DNA from: Flexilinea sp.
GTDB lineage: Bacteria > Chloroflexota > Anaerolineae > Anaerolineales > Anaerolineaceae
Direction: 5' to 3'
DNA length: 49,840 nt
Assembly (NCBI GenBank): GCA_026645735.1
Contig: JAPKMT010000020.1
Location: 1-49,840, forward strand
Positions 24,414-32,490 of the stretch are shown here, in pieces. Numbering within the stretch: position 1 is the first letter of the stretch; each line of letters starts with the position of its first letter. The notes beneath the pieces are model-generated. The model worked only from the letters and a program-made list of their open reading frames with translations, did not search any database and was not told the DNA's origin. The position numbers and the translations under genes are program-made.

Positions 24414-25838
24414 TTATCTTCCTTTCAATCCAAAAATCGTACTGAATGTCCTTAAGAGAATTGAAAAATCCAGAAACAGATTCCGGTGTTTAATGTAATA
24501 TAGATCATATTCCAGTTTGGTTGCGTTTTGCTCGGCTCCGGAAGCATATCCGTAATTTATCTGAGCCCACCCGGTGATTCCAGGACGCACAAGCAGTCTC
24601 CCACGGTAGAAAGGAATTTCTTTCTGCAAATCAATAATAATGTCCGGACGTTCAGCACGAGGACCGACCAGGCTTAAATCACCACGCAGCACATTAATAA
24701 ATTGCGGTGTTTCGTCCAAATGGCTTTTCCGTAAAAGCTTTCCGATACGTGTTATTCGTTTATCATGAGCGGATGCAGGCCTTGCGATTCCATCTGCTTC
24801 AGCATTTTGAATCATAGTTCTAAATTTCAGGATTCGAAAAGGTGTCCCGCGCAAACCCAGGCGTTCCTGTGTGTAGAAAATTGGTCTGCCGGAATCGATC
24901 AGGATCAACAAAGAGACTAACGGGAAGAGAATGATGAAGAAAATTGTCCCCAAAAAACCAAATATGATATCCAACAACCGTTTCGAAAGTTCCTGCAATG
25001 CGCTGGAATGTGCCTGGTCGTAAAAACTGCGTACCATCCAGTCAGTGCCCAGCAGATAAACAGGCAATCGTTTTAAGATTTCTTCATACACGGTTGGCAT
25101 AGTGGTGACAATCAGCCCTTTTTCTTCGGCCATGGTCAGTGATTCAAATAGATATGGATTCATACGGTTGCTGATCGCCATGATTACCTGGGTGATCTGA
25201 TGTTTTTCTACAATTTCAAAAAAGGAATTTGAGTCGCCTAAAACCGGATAAGAAGCAATGGTTTGTCCAATTTTTCCCGGATCATCATCTAAAAATCCGA
25301 TTACTTTAAATGGAGTAGGCTTTGTAGTATTAATAATTTCAGCAATTCTGGAACCGGCTTTCCCTGCTCCAACAATCAGCGTATTCAACAGACTTTCCGG
25401 TAAGGTAAAAATGCGGATATATAGGAGTCTCCACAGTATGGAGAGGATTGGTGCAAAAATTAGAAAGACAGCGACACCGCGGCGGGGAAGAGCTTTAGGG
25501 GGTGAAACAAAAAAGAGAATCAGATAAGATCCGAATGCGAGTAAACTGGCAATAAAAATAAAACTGAGTGTATAGGATATGGATCCGGATCGTTTGGAAT
25601 CATATAAGGGAGCCATGAAAAGGAGCCAGATAAATGGCAGAATATAAAACCAGTTTTCCGGGCGTTCTGCAAAAAATTGTGGTGATAAACCAAGCCAATC
25701 ATCACCATGTGCCCATGTGATCAATGCGATCAGTAAAGCAATGATGGTTACAAGGAAATCTCCAAAAAAAAGGATAATTTTCCGTTCTCGTAAATTGAAG
25801 CGTGATTGTATGGGGCTTCGAAAATTATATTCAGCCAT
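24414..25838 (-). CDS. Polyprenyl-phosphate sugar-phosphotransferase (WbaP/WcaJ/PssY type)
   Basis: This is the initiating enzyme of exopolysaccharide or glycan assembly: it transfers a sugar-1-phosphate from UDP-sugar to undecaprenyl phosphate. The 474 residues include four to five N-terminal membrane helices, a Rossmann-like middle domain (NTLIVGAGKAGSRIAEII, about 155-260), one further hydrophobic hairpin (about 285-315) and the catalytic domain with FRTM, DETPQFINVLRGDLSLVGPR, RPGITGWAQINYGYASG and LEYDLYYIKHR. All catalytic motifs are intact. A downstream 4,6-dehydratase suggests that the first sugar may be a modified HexNAc. Confidence 0.9.
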   Translation of the reverse strand: MAEYNFRSPIQSRFNLRERKIILFFGDFLVTIIALLIALITWAHGDDWLGLSPQFFAERPENWFYILPFIWLLFMAPLYDSKRSGSISYTLSFIFIASLLAFGSYLILFFVSPPKALPRRGVAVFLIFAPILSILWRLLYIRIFTLPESLLNTLIVGAGKAGSRIAEIINTTKPTPFKVIGFLDDDPGKIGQTIASYPVLGDSNSFFEIVEKHQITQVIMAISNRMNPYLFESLTMAEEKGLIVTTMPTVYEEILKRLPVYLLGTDWMVRSFYDQAHSSALQELSKRLLDIIFGFLGTIFFIILFPLVSLLILIDSGRPIFYTQERLGLRGTPFRILKFRTMIQNAEADGIARPASAHDKRITRIGKLLRKSHLDETPQFINVLRGDLSLVGPRAERPDIIIDLQKEIPFYRGRLLVRPGITGWAQINYGYASGAEQNATKLEYDLYYIKHRNLFLDFSILLRTFSTIFGLKGR

Positions 25839-25982
25839 TTTTTTTCTTATTAATCAGTTTCGTTTCTTTAATATTTGAGTCGATTGTAATGAAAAACGAA
25901 TGACCTTACATTTCGCGTCAATACAATTTTTATTAAGAGTCATCGTTTTGATTTTCAATATCAACCAAAACCAGCCTTTTGT

Positions 25983-26984
25983 TCAGGATTGCCGTTTTCT
26001 GCCGAGTGACATTAAGCTCCAAAGGAATCCACTGCCCCAGCAGAAATGCATGACCAGGATCGCAGCCGGCATTCCCCAAAACAGGGCAAGATCGTCATGA
26101 TCTCCGGCAGATCGAATCGCGATAAATACCAATCCCATGATATACGCAATTATTTCCAATGATATCACAGTTGCGAAAAATGGATGGATCAGCTGCCCGA
26201 TCAGAAGGAGCGGGATACTCAACACGAACAACGGCGGTATCATCTGACGCAAGCGTAAACTTTTCGGATCCTTCTGTAACATCCTCATTTTCCAGAAACC
26301 GTAACGCCAATATTGTTTTGCCAGATCCAACAACGAGGATCGTGCAAAATACGTGCAGCGTATTTTGGGATCAAACCAGATTTTTCCGCCATTTCTCCGG
26401 ATACGCACGTTCAGATCATAATCTTCATTCGTCAGGAGCGATTCGTCAAATCCTCCCAGATCCAGGAGTGTGGCTTTGCGGTAAGCTCCAAAAGGAACCG
26501 TATCCACATAAGATGCTTGTTCACTGTAACGATACTTCGCATCACCGACACCAAACGGGGAACTGGCAGCTTTTGCAATGGCGCGGGCAATTCCCCTCTT
26601 GCTGCCGGGTTGAATGTCCCAGCGTCCACCCACGTTGGTTCCTTTTTCTGCAAGCAGTGCATCGATGGAAAGTTCCACATAATTTTCTGCAGGAATACAA
26701 TGAGCATCCAGACGAATAATAAATTCACCCGCTGCATGCTGAATCGCAAGATTCAATCCGGCCGGGATTATTCGTTTAGGATTATCGATGATTTGAATCT
26801 GCAGATCGGGATGTCCTTTTTGCCATTCTAGAATTTTTTCAACAGAGCGATCATTGGAATTTCCGTTAGCCAGGACGATCTCCATTTTTGATGCGGGATA
26901 AGTCTGACCATACACGGCATCCAACAATAATTCGATCGTTTTTTCTTCATTGTAAAAAGGAACGATAATCGAGCCAATTACCAT
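25983..26984 (-). CDS. Family 2 glycosyltransferase (ExoA-like)
   Basis: The 333-residue protein has GT-A motifs: GSIIVPFYNEEKTIELLLDA, an acidic segment IIRLDAHCIP (Asp-x-His metal-site variant), NEDYDLNVRIRRNGGKIW and two C-terminal membrane segments (about 245-315). The pattern resembles ExoA of succinoglycan synthesis. It would extend the lipid-linked sugar on the cytoplasmic face. It starts 4 bp after the ridA stop, so the two are co-transcribed; 144 bp separate it from the next polysaccharide gene. Confidence 0.85.
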   Translation of the reverse strand: MVIGSIIVPFYNEEKTIELLLDAVYGQTYPASKMEIVLANGNSNDRSVEKILEWQKGHPDLQIQIIDNPKRIIPAGLNLAIQHAAGEFIIRLDAHCIPAENYVELSIDALLAEKGTNVGGRWDIQPGSKRGIARAIAKAASSPFGVGDAKYRYSEQASYVDTVPFGAYRKATLLDLGGFDESLLTNEDYDLNVRIRRNGGKIWFDPKIRCTYFARSSLLDLAKQYWRYGFWKMRMLQKDPKSLRLRQMIPPLFVLSIPLLLIGQLIHPFFATVISLEIIAYIMGLVFIAIRSAGDHDDLALFWGMPAAILVMHFCWGSGFLWSLMSLGRKRQS

Positions 26985-26988
26985 ATAC

Positions 26989-27375
26989 TTATGGAATCAG
27001 AGCAATCGCTTCAATTTCGACAGCCAACCCTTTGGGAAGTTTGGCTACCTGAACTGCTGATCGTGCCGGGCAATCTGAAGTAAAAAATTCAGCATATACT
27101 TCATTCATGGCAGCAAAGTCGTTCATGTCACGCAAAAAAACAGTAGTTTTTACTACATTTTTTAATTCTGTGCCAGCTGCTTCTAAAATTGCTGAAATGT
27201 TCAAAAGCGATTGACGGGTTTGTCCTTTTATTTCATCGGAAGCCGGTTCACCGGTTTCCGGGTAAATTCCCAATTGCCCTGCTGTAAAAATAAGATTTCC
27301 TGCGACAACACCTGCAGAATATGGCCCCAGCGCTTTGGGAGCTTTGTTGGTGGAAATAATTTTCTTTTGCGTCAT
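26989..27375 (-). CDS. ridA: RidA-family 2-iminobutanoate/2-iminopropanoate deaminase
   Basis: The 128-residue protein has the RidA pattern: APKALGPYSAGVVAGNLIFT, GQTRQSLLNISAILEAAG, VVKTTVFLRDMNDF and, at the end, PARSAVQVAKLPKGLAVEIE, where the Arg is the substrate-binding residue. It hydrolyses reactive enamines and imines formed by PLP enzymes. AAAGGAGAAAC precedes ATG. It is the first gene of the leftward polysaccharide run, an unusual location that probably reflects chance promoter sharing. Confidence 0.9.
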   Translation of the reverse strand: MTQKKIISTNKAPKALGPYSAGVVAGNLIFTAGQLGIYPETGEPASDEIKGQTRQSLLNISAILEAAGTELKNVVKTTVFLRDMNDFAAMNEVYAEFFTSDCPARSAVQVAKLPKGLAVEIEAIALIP

Positions 27376-27513
27376 CTTAGTTTCTCCTTTTTTATCATCA
27401 TACTATCAATCAGGATTTCATTCCGAGAAATTAATTTCTCCTGCTTTGGAAATATGAATTTTACTTCAGAAATCGATCCTGTTACAGAAAGGATCTGAAT
27501 CAACAGTAATAGG

Positions 27514-27642
27514 AAATTTGAACGTGAAAAAGCCTTTTGAGAAAAAAAGAAATCTTGTAGTTGTGTTGTTTTTGCGCGAAGCGCAAAAACAACACAACTA
27601 CAAGATTTTCTCTCTATATTTGAAAAGCATATCCATATTTCG
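27514..27642. mobile_element. Palindromic element, copy A (perfect 28-bp hairpin)
   Basis: The central arms 27550-27577 and 27581-27608 are perfectly complementary (28 bp) around the triloop GAA within GCGAAGC, a sequence known for exceptionally stable DNA mini-hairpins. The right end carries ATATCCATATTTCGAATT, shared with the other copies. The left end is less clear. No gene is encoded. The rest of 27376-27745 holds the HAD promoter. Confidence 0.75.
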
Positions 27643-27660
27643 AATTGTGAGATTCCCTCG

Positions 27661-27689
27661 TTGCGGTTCGATGACAGAGTGGTTATAAT
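27661..27689 (+). promoter_or_regulatory. Promoter of the HAD gene
   Basis: TTGCGG (27661-27666), 17 bp, TATAAT (27684-27689). It lies directly beyond the right end of palindromic copy A. Confidence 0.65.
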
Positions 27690-27745
27690 GAATTCTCAAT
27701 CCATGAATCGGGGACTTCTGTACGAAGAGATAGGTGATTTTTTGA

Positions 27746-28534
27746 ATGATAAAAGCTATTTTTTTTGATATTGATGGAACGTTAATCAGCTTTAAAACGC
27801 AGAAAATACCGGAATCTGCAAAAAAAGCTTTGCTGACTTTGCATCAAAAAGGTGTCTTGCTTTTTCTGGCGTCCGGACGGCCTCCGAAAAATATCCAATA
27901 CGTACAGGAAATGATGGATTTTGAATTCGATGGCTTCATTACGATGAATGGTCAATATTGTTATAACAGCAGGGGATTGGTCTATGAAAGCTGGATTCCA
28001 AAGGAAGACCTCCGTTCATTAACCCCTTTTCTTGAAAAGGAACAAATCGGCTGTACTTTTATGGAGCTGGATTACAGTTACAACAATTTTATCAATGATC
28101 GGATCATAAATTTGTATCAGACGATCGGTCAAACCCAAAAAATGGATCCGGTCGATGATGTCAGACGCATTGAGACACATAAAGTATATCAATTAAACAT
28201 CTTTGTTCAGGAATCTGAAGAATTTCGGCTGAAAAATTTCCTCCCTGCATGCAAATTCCTGCGCTGGTTTCCAAATTATGTGGATGTGATTTCTGCAGAT
28301 GGCGGTAAACCAGTCGGTATTGATAAAATGCTGGAAGCATATCACCTCGATCGGCAAGAAACTGCTGCATTCGGTGATGGTGGAAATGATATCGATATGC
28401 TTAAACATGTTGGAACCGGTATCGCGATGGGGAATGCAACTGAAAAAGTAAAGGCTGTTGCTGACTTTGTCACATTAGATGCTGATCAAGATGGGATCCT
28501 TCATGCGCTTCGCGAGTTGGGTCTTCTGTTCTGA
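27746..28534 (+). CDS. HAD-superfamily Cof-type sugar-phosphatase
   Basis: The 262-residue protein has motif I FFDIDGTLIS (nucleophile Asp in DxDGT), motif II in FLASGRPP, a C2-type cap (about 85-185), the Lys of motif III in GGKPVGIDKML and motif IV FGDGGNDIDMLKHVGTGIAMGNA. Cof-type HADs dephosphorylate sugar phosphates, flavin mononucleotide or related compounds; the substrate cannot be told. Stands alone. Confidence 0.85.
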   Translation: MIKAIFFDIDGTLISFKTQKIPESAKKALLTLHQKGVLLFLASGRPPKNIQYVQEMMDFEFDGFITMNGQYCYNSRGLVYESWIPKEDLRSLTPFLEKEQIGCTFMELDYSYNNFINDRIINLYQTIGQTQKMDPVDDVRRIETHKVYQLNIFVQESEEFRLKNFLPACKFLRWFPNYVDVISADGGKPVGIDKMLEAYHLDRQETAAFGDGGNDIDMLKHVGTGIAMGNATEKVKAVADFVTLDADQDGILHALRELGLLF

Positions 28535-28599
28535 CAGCGCTTTTTATCCTGTTGATTAAGTTTATTAAATTTTCTTACTGTTTTTTCCTTCAAAAAAAC

Positions 28600-28652
28600 G
28601 ACCGGCAAACATCGTTTCTCTTGACACGAAAGAAAAACTTTGCTTGTCGGCC
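28600..28652. terminator. Imperfect hairpin between convergent HAD and sortase-like genes
   Basis: GACCGGCAAACATCGTTTCTC (as two blocks within 28600-28620) pairs imperfectly with the complement at 28628-28652. The stem has several mismatches and no clear T-run, so bidirectional termination is tentative. Confidence 0.35.
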
Positions 28653-28702
28653 TAAATCCAAATCAGAAATCGGAAAAAATTAACAGTACTTTTAAGCCAT
28701 AA

Positions 28703-31588
28703 TTATGAAATGGGTTGTGCGTACACAATTCTTCTGTATTGATACCCGCCTTCCTGCAGCTCCTGTTCACAGGTGATCAGTACAAGAGAACCGGGGATTG
28801 TATTCTGATATACGGCATCGACATCATCCGGTTTCACAAGGTTATTGGCATAAACGCTGTATCCGAGAATTTGACCTTCTGCTGTGTGAACAAAGATACG
28901 GTCATTTTCCTGTAAGTTCAGTAGAAAAGCAAAAGGTCCGGCATTTCCTAGATCAACGTGATTATGACCTGCGATCACCGATGTGCCTTCACCGGGCAGA
29001 GCCGTTCCATCAAGGAGTCCGGCGCGGTCTCCCAGCCACTCCACTGAGAATTTTGTTTCATCATCCTGTGGAACAACGACCAATTCAGCATAGCTGTCGA
29101 TGACTGGAATTTCGATAGAAAACCCACTCAGATTACGATAAGCAAGCGCAGCCGGTTGTGCGGGCAATACTGTACGTTTTCCTGAAGGGAATCCTGTTCC
29201 AGGTAATGCTTCTGGTTTTCTGCCGTATCGATTCCAGTAAGTGTCCGGCAAAAAATCTCCATTTTGTCCAGGTGTATTAGTTTTCAGTGTGCCGGTTACA
29301 TTTTGAGAACCGGTTCCAGTAAGAAAGATCCAGGATAACTGCCCGTTGTTTAATGCTTCTGCGGTTAGAAGCGTTGCAGTAATTACCCCTTGTTCACCAG
29401 GATTCAACTGATATCGCTGACCTTGAACCAGCGCCGTAACTGCTTTTGCGGATGAACCAATGGATACCTGCCCTGTGTATGCAGCAGAAGTCTCGTGGAA
29501 CAAAATATTGGTTGGGACAAACCATGCATCTGATTCCCCCTTATTGAGGATGGTTAAGGAAATCGTCGCATTGGTTCCCTGAAATTGATAGGTTCCTGAA
29601 ATCGCACTGAAATTTAATGCAGCATCACAGTAGTTATGACTTTGCGTTGCTGTGAGTGTCGGAATGGAAAAATTCGGATCGGTGGAAGATCTGCCTGCAA
29701 ATGCAAAAGTCTCAGAGAGAATTCGCGATCCGGTATCCAATTCTGATGTAACTGTGACAGATGCTCCTGCCGGAATCAAAACAGATTCCGGATTGCAAAG
29801 ATTTGAATTCGAAAGTGAACAAGTGAGACTCGTTACTTCCTCACCATAGGTAAAAGTCGCAGATTCTTTGTAATAGTAGACTTCTGTCAGGTCGATCATG
29901 ATCGATCCTGTTCCGTTGTTAGTCAACGAATAATTGACGTGGACGATTCCGTCATCCGTGTCACAGGTGTCATATTCGCTGTTGTCGGCAGTCAGTTCCA
30001 AATCTGCTGTGGAATCGCATGCATCCGATATCCATCCCAAACTCATAGTCGGTGAAGCAGCAGTGAGCTCATTGTCTGAAGTATATCGAAAGGATGTTTT
30101 CACCTGCATCTGATCCGCAGTCAGCGGGGCAGATGCAGTCGCTGTCGCTGTCAATTCAACTGTTTCATCCTGGGCGATCAACATGCACTGATAATTGCCG
30201 CAATTTTGAATTCTTGAAAGGCAGTCTGAAATTTCTCCATCGGTACAACCTGTATAAGTAAAAGATGGATAAGTTCCGGTCTGGTTGAGAATCTGGATTG
30301 TGGCCGGCAATTCGACCAGAACCTGTCCCTGGTTATAATGATTGGTTATTGAAAATTGCAGGGAAATATCCGTACTTCCGACTGAAGCATTCAAACATTG
30401 TGTGTCGCTGGAAATATACCCTGCTGCGACTGCAGTGCCTTCAACTGGAAGATTATTAATTAGAAGTGAAATTGGAAGAGCGTCATTGGCTGCAGAGGTT
30501 TCATCGACCGAATAGGAGCCATAAGCGACGATTCTTTCTCCTGAATCGAGTGAAACAGGAGAAGCAGGAGCTGTCCATGTGATCTGAGCCTGTTTTGCAT
30601 ATCCGCTGTCATAATTCAAAATGGATGGCAGATCGATTGACAGCGTTTCTGTACCGTAATTATAGAGTTCCAACTGAAGAACTCCATCCTGGCCTGTGAT
30701 GTAATCATACACGGCGTAGCGTATGGTTCCCAATTGACAGTTCTCTGTGTTGGATGCATCATAATGAAGCTGTCCCTCAATCAGAATGGGCGTTGTTCCT
30801 AATACAAATGACAGGTCAATTTCCGGATCCGGTTGGTTTCCGGCAAATTGGCTGAAATCGGATGCAATGATTCGGAACAGGTAGCAGCCAGGTGTGTCGC
30901 TTTCAAATCCATCAGCAGGGACTTGTATCCATTCCGCATCCGTTAATGCAGCGGAAAACGTCTCGTCGTTTGCCAGGTCAGTCAGGTCAATTTCAGAATA
31001 ATGGATTGGTCCAATCGCAACAGCATCATATGTATCATTGATTCGAATTCCGGCTTGCGAAAAGTCGATAAAAGATTCACCATCATTGTAGTAAACAAAA
31101 TAAAATTCAGCTTTTGCCAGACATTGCGGAAAAGTACCATATACATAGCGGCCGTCATCTCCTATCGCCGCAAACTCTCCCGTTCGATAAGCTGTACCAG
31201 TGACATCGACAGCGTTTACCAGGAGCGAAATGCCTAGCGATGCATTGTCAGCAGCTATTAACTCATCGACTTCAAAAGAACCATGGATATAGGGAATATC
31301 CGGAGGAGATCCCCAAGCCGGCAGGTTATAGGGTGATCCTATTTCTGAATAATCCCAGTTAACTGGAACTGGACCTGATGGATTCAATGTCAGAGTTTCC
31401 GGAAGTGATAACAAAACCGGATCCGGATTGGGATTCGAAATTTCCAGCGTGACCTTACCATCCAAACCAGTAATATAGTAGGATGCAGAAGAAATTTCGG
31501 TTTCTACATCAGCAGCCCGAACCGGAATCGTGAACAGACACAGCATGAAAAAGGTCATGACCAGTTTCGCGAGGTTAGACTTCTTCAT
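28703..31588 (-). CDS. Large secreted protein with C-terminal sortase-fold domain
   Basis: The 961-residue protein has an N-terminal signal peptide (residues about 1-25, ending VRA), about 780 residues of beta-rich repeated domains, and a C-terminal sortase domain (about 815-961). The sortase triad is present: His875 in VIAGHNH, Cys940 in LVLITCE and Arg952/953 in YQYRR. Two tandem domains are plainly related, with YYITGLDGKVTLEISN and YDYITGQDGVLQLELYN, each followed by GSFEVDE or GSYSVDE and then ISLLVNAVDVTGTA or ISLLINNLPVEGTA. Many paired cysteines fit an exported protein. No C-terminal anchor is seen. ATG 31588 is chosen because GGAGGA stands 4 nt upstream; an earlier in-frame ATG (31606) has no such site. 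Whether it transpeptidates, and on what, is unknown. Confidence 0.8.
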   Translation of the reverse strand: MKKSNLAKLVMTFFMLCLFTIPVRAADVETEISSASYYITGLDGKVTLEISNPNPDPVLLSLPETLTLNPSGPVPVNWDYSEIGSPYNLPAWGSPPDIPYIHGSFEVDELIAADNASLGISLLVNAVDVTGTAYRTGEFAAIGDDGRYVYGTFPQCLAKAEFYFVYYNDGESFIDFSQAGIRINDTYDAVAIGPIHYSEIDLTDLANDETFSAALTDAEWIQVPADGFESDTPGCYLFRIIASDFSQFAGNQPDPEIDLSFVLGTTPILIEGQLHYDASNTENCQLGTIRYAVYDYITGQDGVLQLELYNYGTETLSIDLPSILNYDSGYAKQAQITWTAPASPVSLDSGERIVAYGSYSVDETSAANDALPISLLINNLPVEGTAVAAGYISSDTQCLNASVGSTDISLQFSITNHYNQGQVLVELPATIQILNQTGTYPSFTYTGCTDGEISDCLSRIQNCGNYQCMLIAQDETVELTATATASAPLTADQMQVKTSFRYTSDNELTAASPTMSLGWISDACDSTADLELTADNSEYDTCDTDDGIVHVNYSLTNNGTGSIMIDLTEVYYYKESATFTYGEEVTSLTCSLSNSNLCNPESVLIPAGASVTVTSELDTGSRILSETFAFAGRSSTDPNFSIPTLTATQSHNYCDAALNFSAISGTYQFQGTNATISLTILNKGESDAWFVPTNILFHETSAAYTGQVSIGSSAKAVTALVQGQRYQLNPGEQGVITATLLTAEALNNGQLSWIFLTGTGSQNVTGTLKTNTPGQNGDFLPDTYWNRYGRKPEALPGTGFPSGKRTVLPAQPAALAYRNLSGFSIEIPVIDSYAELVVVPQDDETKFSVEWLGDRAGLLDGTALPGEGTSVIAGHNHVDLGNAGPFAFLLNLQENDRIFVHTAEGQILGYSVYANNLVKPDDVDAVYQNTIPGSLVLITCEQELQEGGYQYRRIVYAQPIS

Positions 31589-31797
31589 TCGTTCCTCCAT
31601 ATTCAATTTTTAATATTTTCCAACCGTTGCAATTGTATTTTTCTTACAGTATCCGGTAGGACACTATCAGAAGATATGTCTTCCGGGAAATTCGTGTAAT
31701 TTACAGAAATAACCACAATATTGAATCAATACGATTGATTATCGATGATTTTCGTGTTGTTTATTTATAAAAATTATACTACTTCAAGCGCTGCCGG

Positions 31798-31896
31798 CGA
31801 TTCGAAATATAGGGAGAATTGTTTTTTATTGTGTTGTTTTTGCGCGAAGCGCATAAACAACACAATAACATTTATTTTTTCCCATATTTCGAATCG
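31798..31896. mobile_element. Palindromic element, copy B (clear outer inverted repeats)
   Basis: The outer ends are CGATTCGAAATATAGGGA (31798-31815) and TCCCATATTTCGAATCG (31880-31896), an inverted pair with one inserted base. The inner arms 31826-31845 and 31849-31868 pair with one mismatch around loop GAA. Element size is 99 bp with no obvious target duplication. The rest of 31589-31951 holds AT-rich sequence and a TATAAT (31917-31922) that probably serves the next small gene. Confidence 0.75.
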
Positions 31897-31951
31897 GTGT
31901 TCCAAATTCCACATGTTATAATTTTTTTATCAATGTGGAAAGGGTAATCCG

Positions 31952-32242
31952 ATGTGTTTTTTTCATAGATCTTATCCATCTCAATATAAAAAAGAGGTTG
32001 CAGCATTAACCCAGGAAATAATCCAAATTGGATTGAAAGAGGATTATCTGTCTGAAAGATCCGGTGGCCTGTTTGATCGTAATTGTCGCCATGCTCGGGC
32101 TCGAGAAATCGGAGAACGTTTTTTTATAATCGGCGGAATTCCATTAATGGAAGAAGTAATCAAAAAAATCTCAAAAAAATGCGGAAAAGACAGTGCTTCT
32201 CATTTGGAAGCTTGCTGGCGCTCGGTCGGCGGAGTTTTTTGA
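31952..32242 (+). CDS. Small conserved-looking protein of unknown function
   Basis: The 96-residue soluble protein begins MCFFHRSYPSQYKKEV and is mostly helical and basic, with RNCRHARAREIGERFF in the middle and a Trp-containing end. It has no signal peptide or known motif. A TATAAT lies 30 bp upstream and AAAGGG precedes the ATG, which supports a real gene. The CxRHxRAR and IGERF segments look like a binding surface; a role cannot be given. Confidence 0.6.
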   Translation: MCFFHRSYPSQYKKEVAALTQEIIQIGLKEDYLSERSGGLFDRNCRHARAREIGERFFIIGGIPLMEEVIKKISKKCGKDSASHLEACWRSVGGVF

Positions 32243-32296
32243 TTCACTTGTTCTGTGTACAATGCCAGGTGTAAATTCCCTAAAAACATTTTTTCC

Positions 32297-32325
32297 TTGA
32301 CAGGCTGGGAATAACCGACTAAAAT
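32297..32325 (+). promoter_or_regulatory. Promoter of tRNA-Phe
   Basis: Consensus TTGACA (32297-32302), exactly 17 bp, TAAAAT (32320-32325), about 28 bp before the tRNA. A G-rich, stable-RNA-like initiation region follows. Confidence 0.8.
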
Positions 32326-32353
32326 AGGGGACGTCATTAATCAATGATGGTTA

Positions 32354-32426
32354 GCCGAGATAGCTCAGTTGGTAGAGCATACGACTGAAAATTGTAGTGT
32401 CCACAGTTCGATTCTGTGTCTCGGCA
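32354..32426 (+). tRNA. tRNA-Phe (anticodon GAA)
   Basis: Acceptor GCCGAGA pairs with TCTCGGC, discriminator A. The D-arm GCTCAGTTGGTAGAGC is canonical. Anticodon stem TACGA/TTGTA with loop CTGAAAA gives GAA. T-stem CACAG/CTGTG encloses TTCGATT. CCA is not encoded. Confidence 0.95.
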
Positions 32427-32429
32427 CTG

Positions 32430-32455
32430 AAGACCCGGTTTTGGGTCTTTTTTTT
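32430..32455 (+). terminator. Terminator of tRNA-Phe
   Basis: AAGACCC (32430-32436) pairs with GGGTCTT (32443-32449), and an 8-T run overlaps and follows. Confidence 0.85.
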
Positions 32456-32490
32456 ATTCATATTCTCTGTTAAAACGGTAAAATTCCTTT

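Noticed and set aside
27552-27607. Rho-independent terminator of ridA or HAD gene
   Set aside because: Stem of 28 bp with a three-base loop, no T-run, lies upstream of both genes' starts and recurs at five other sites.
31798-31896. Classical DNA transposon with target-site duplication
   Set aside because: No direct repeat of flanking bases could be seen at this or the other palindromic copies, so the mechanism is left open.
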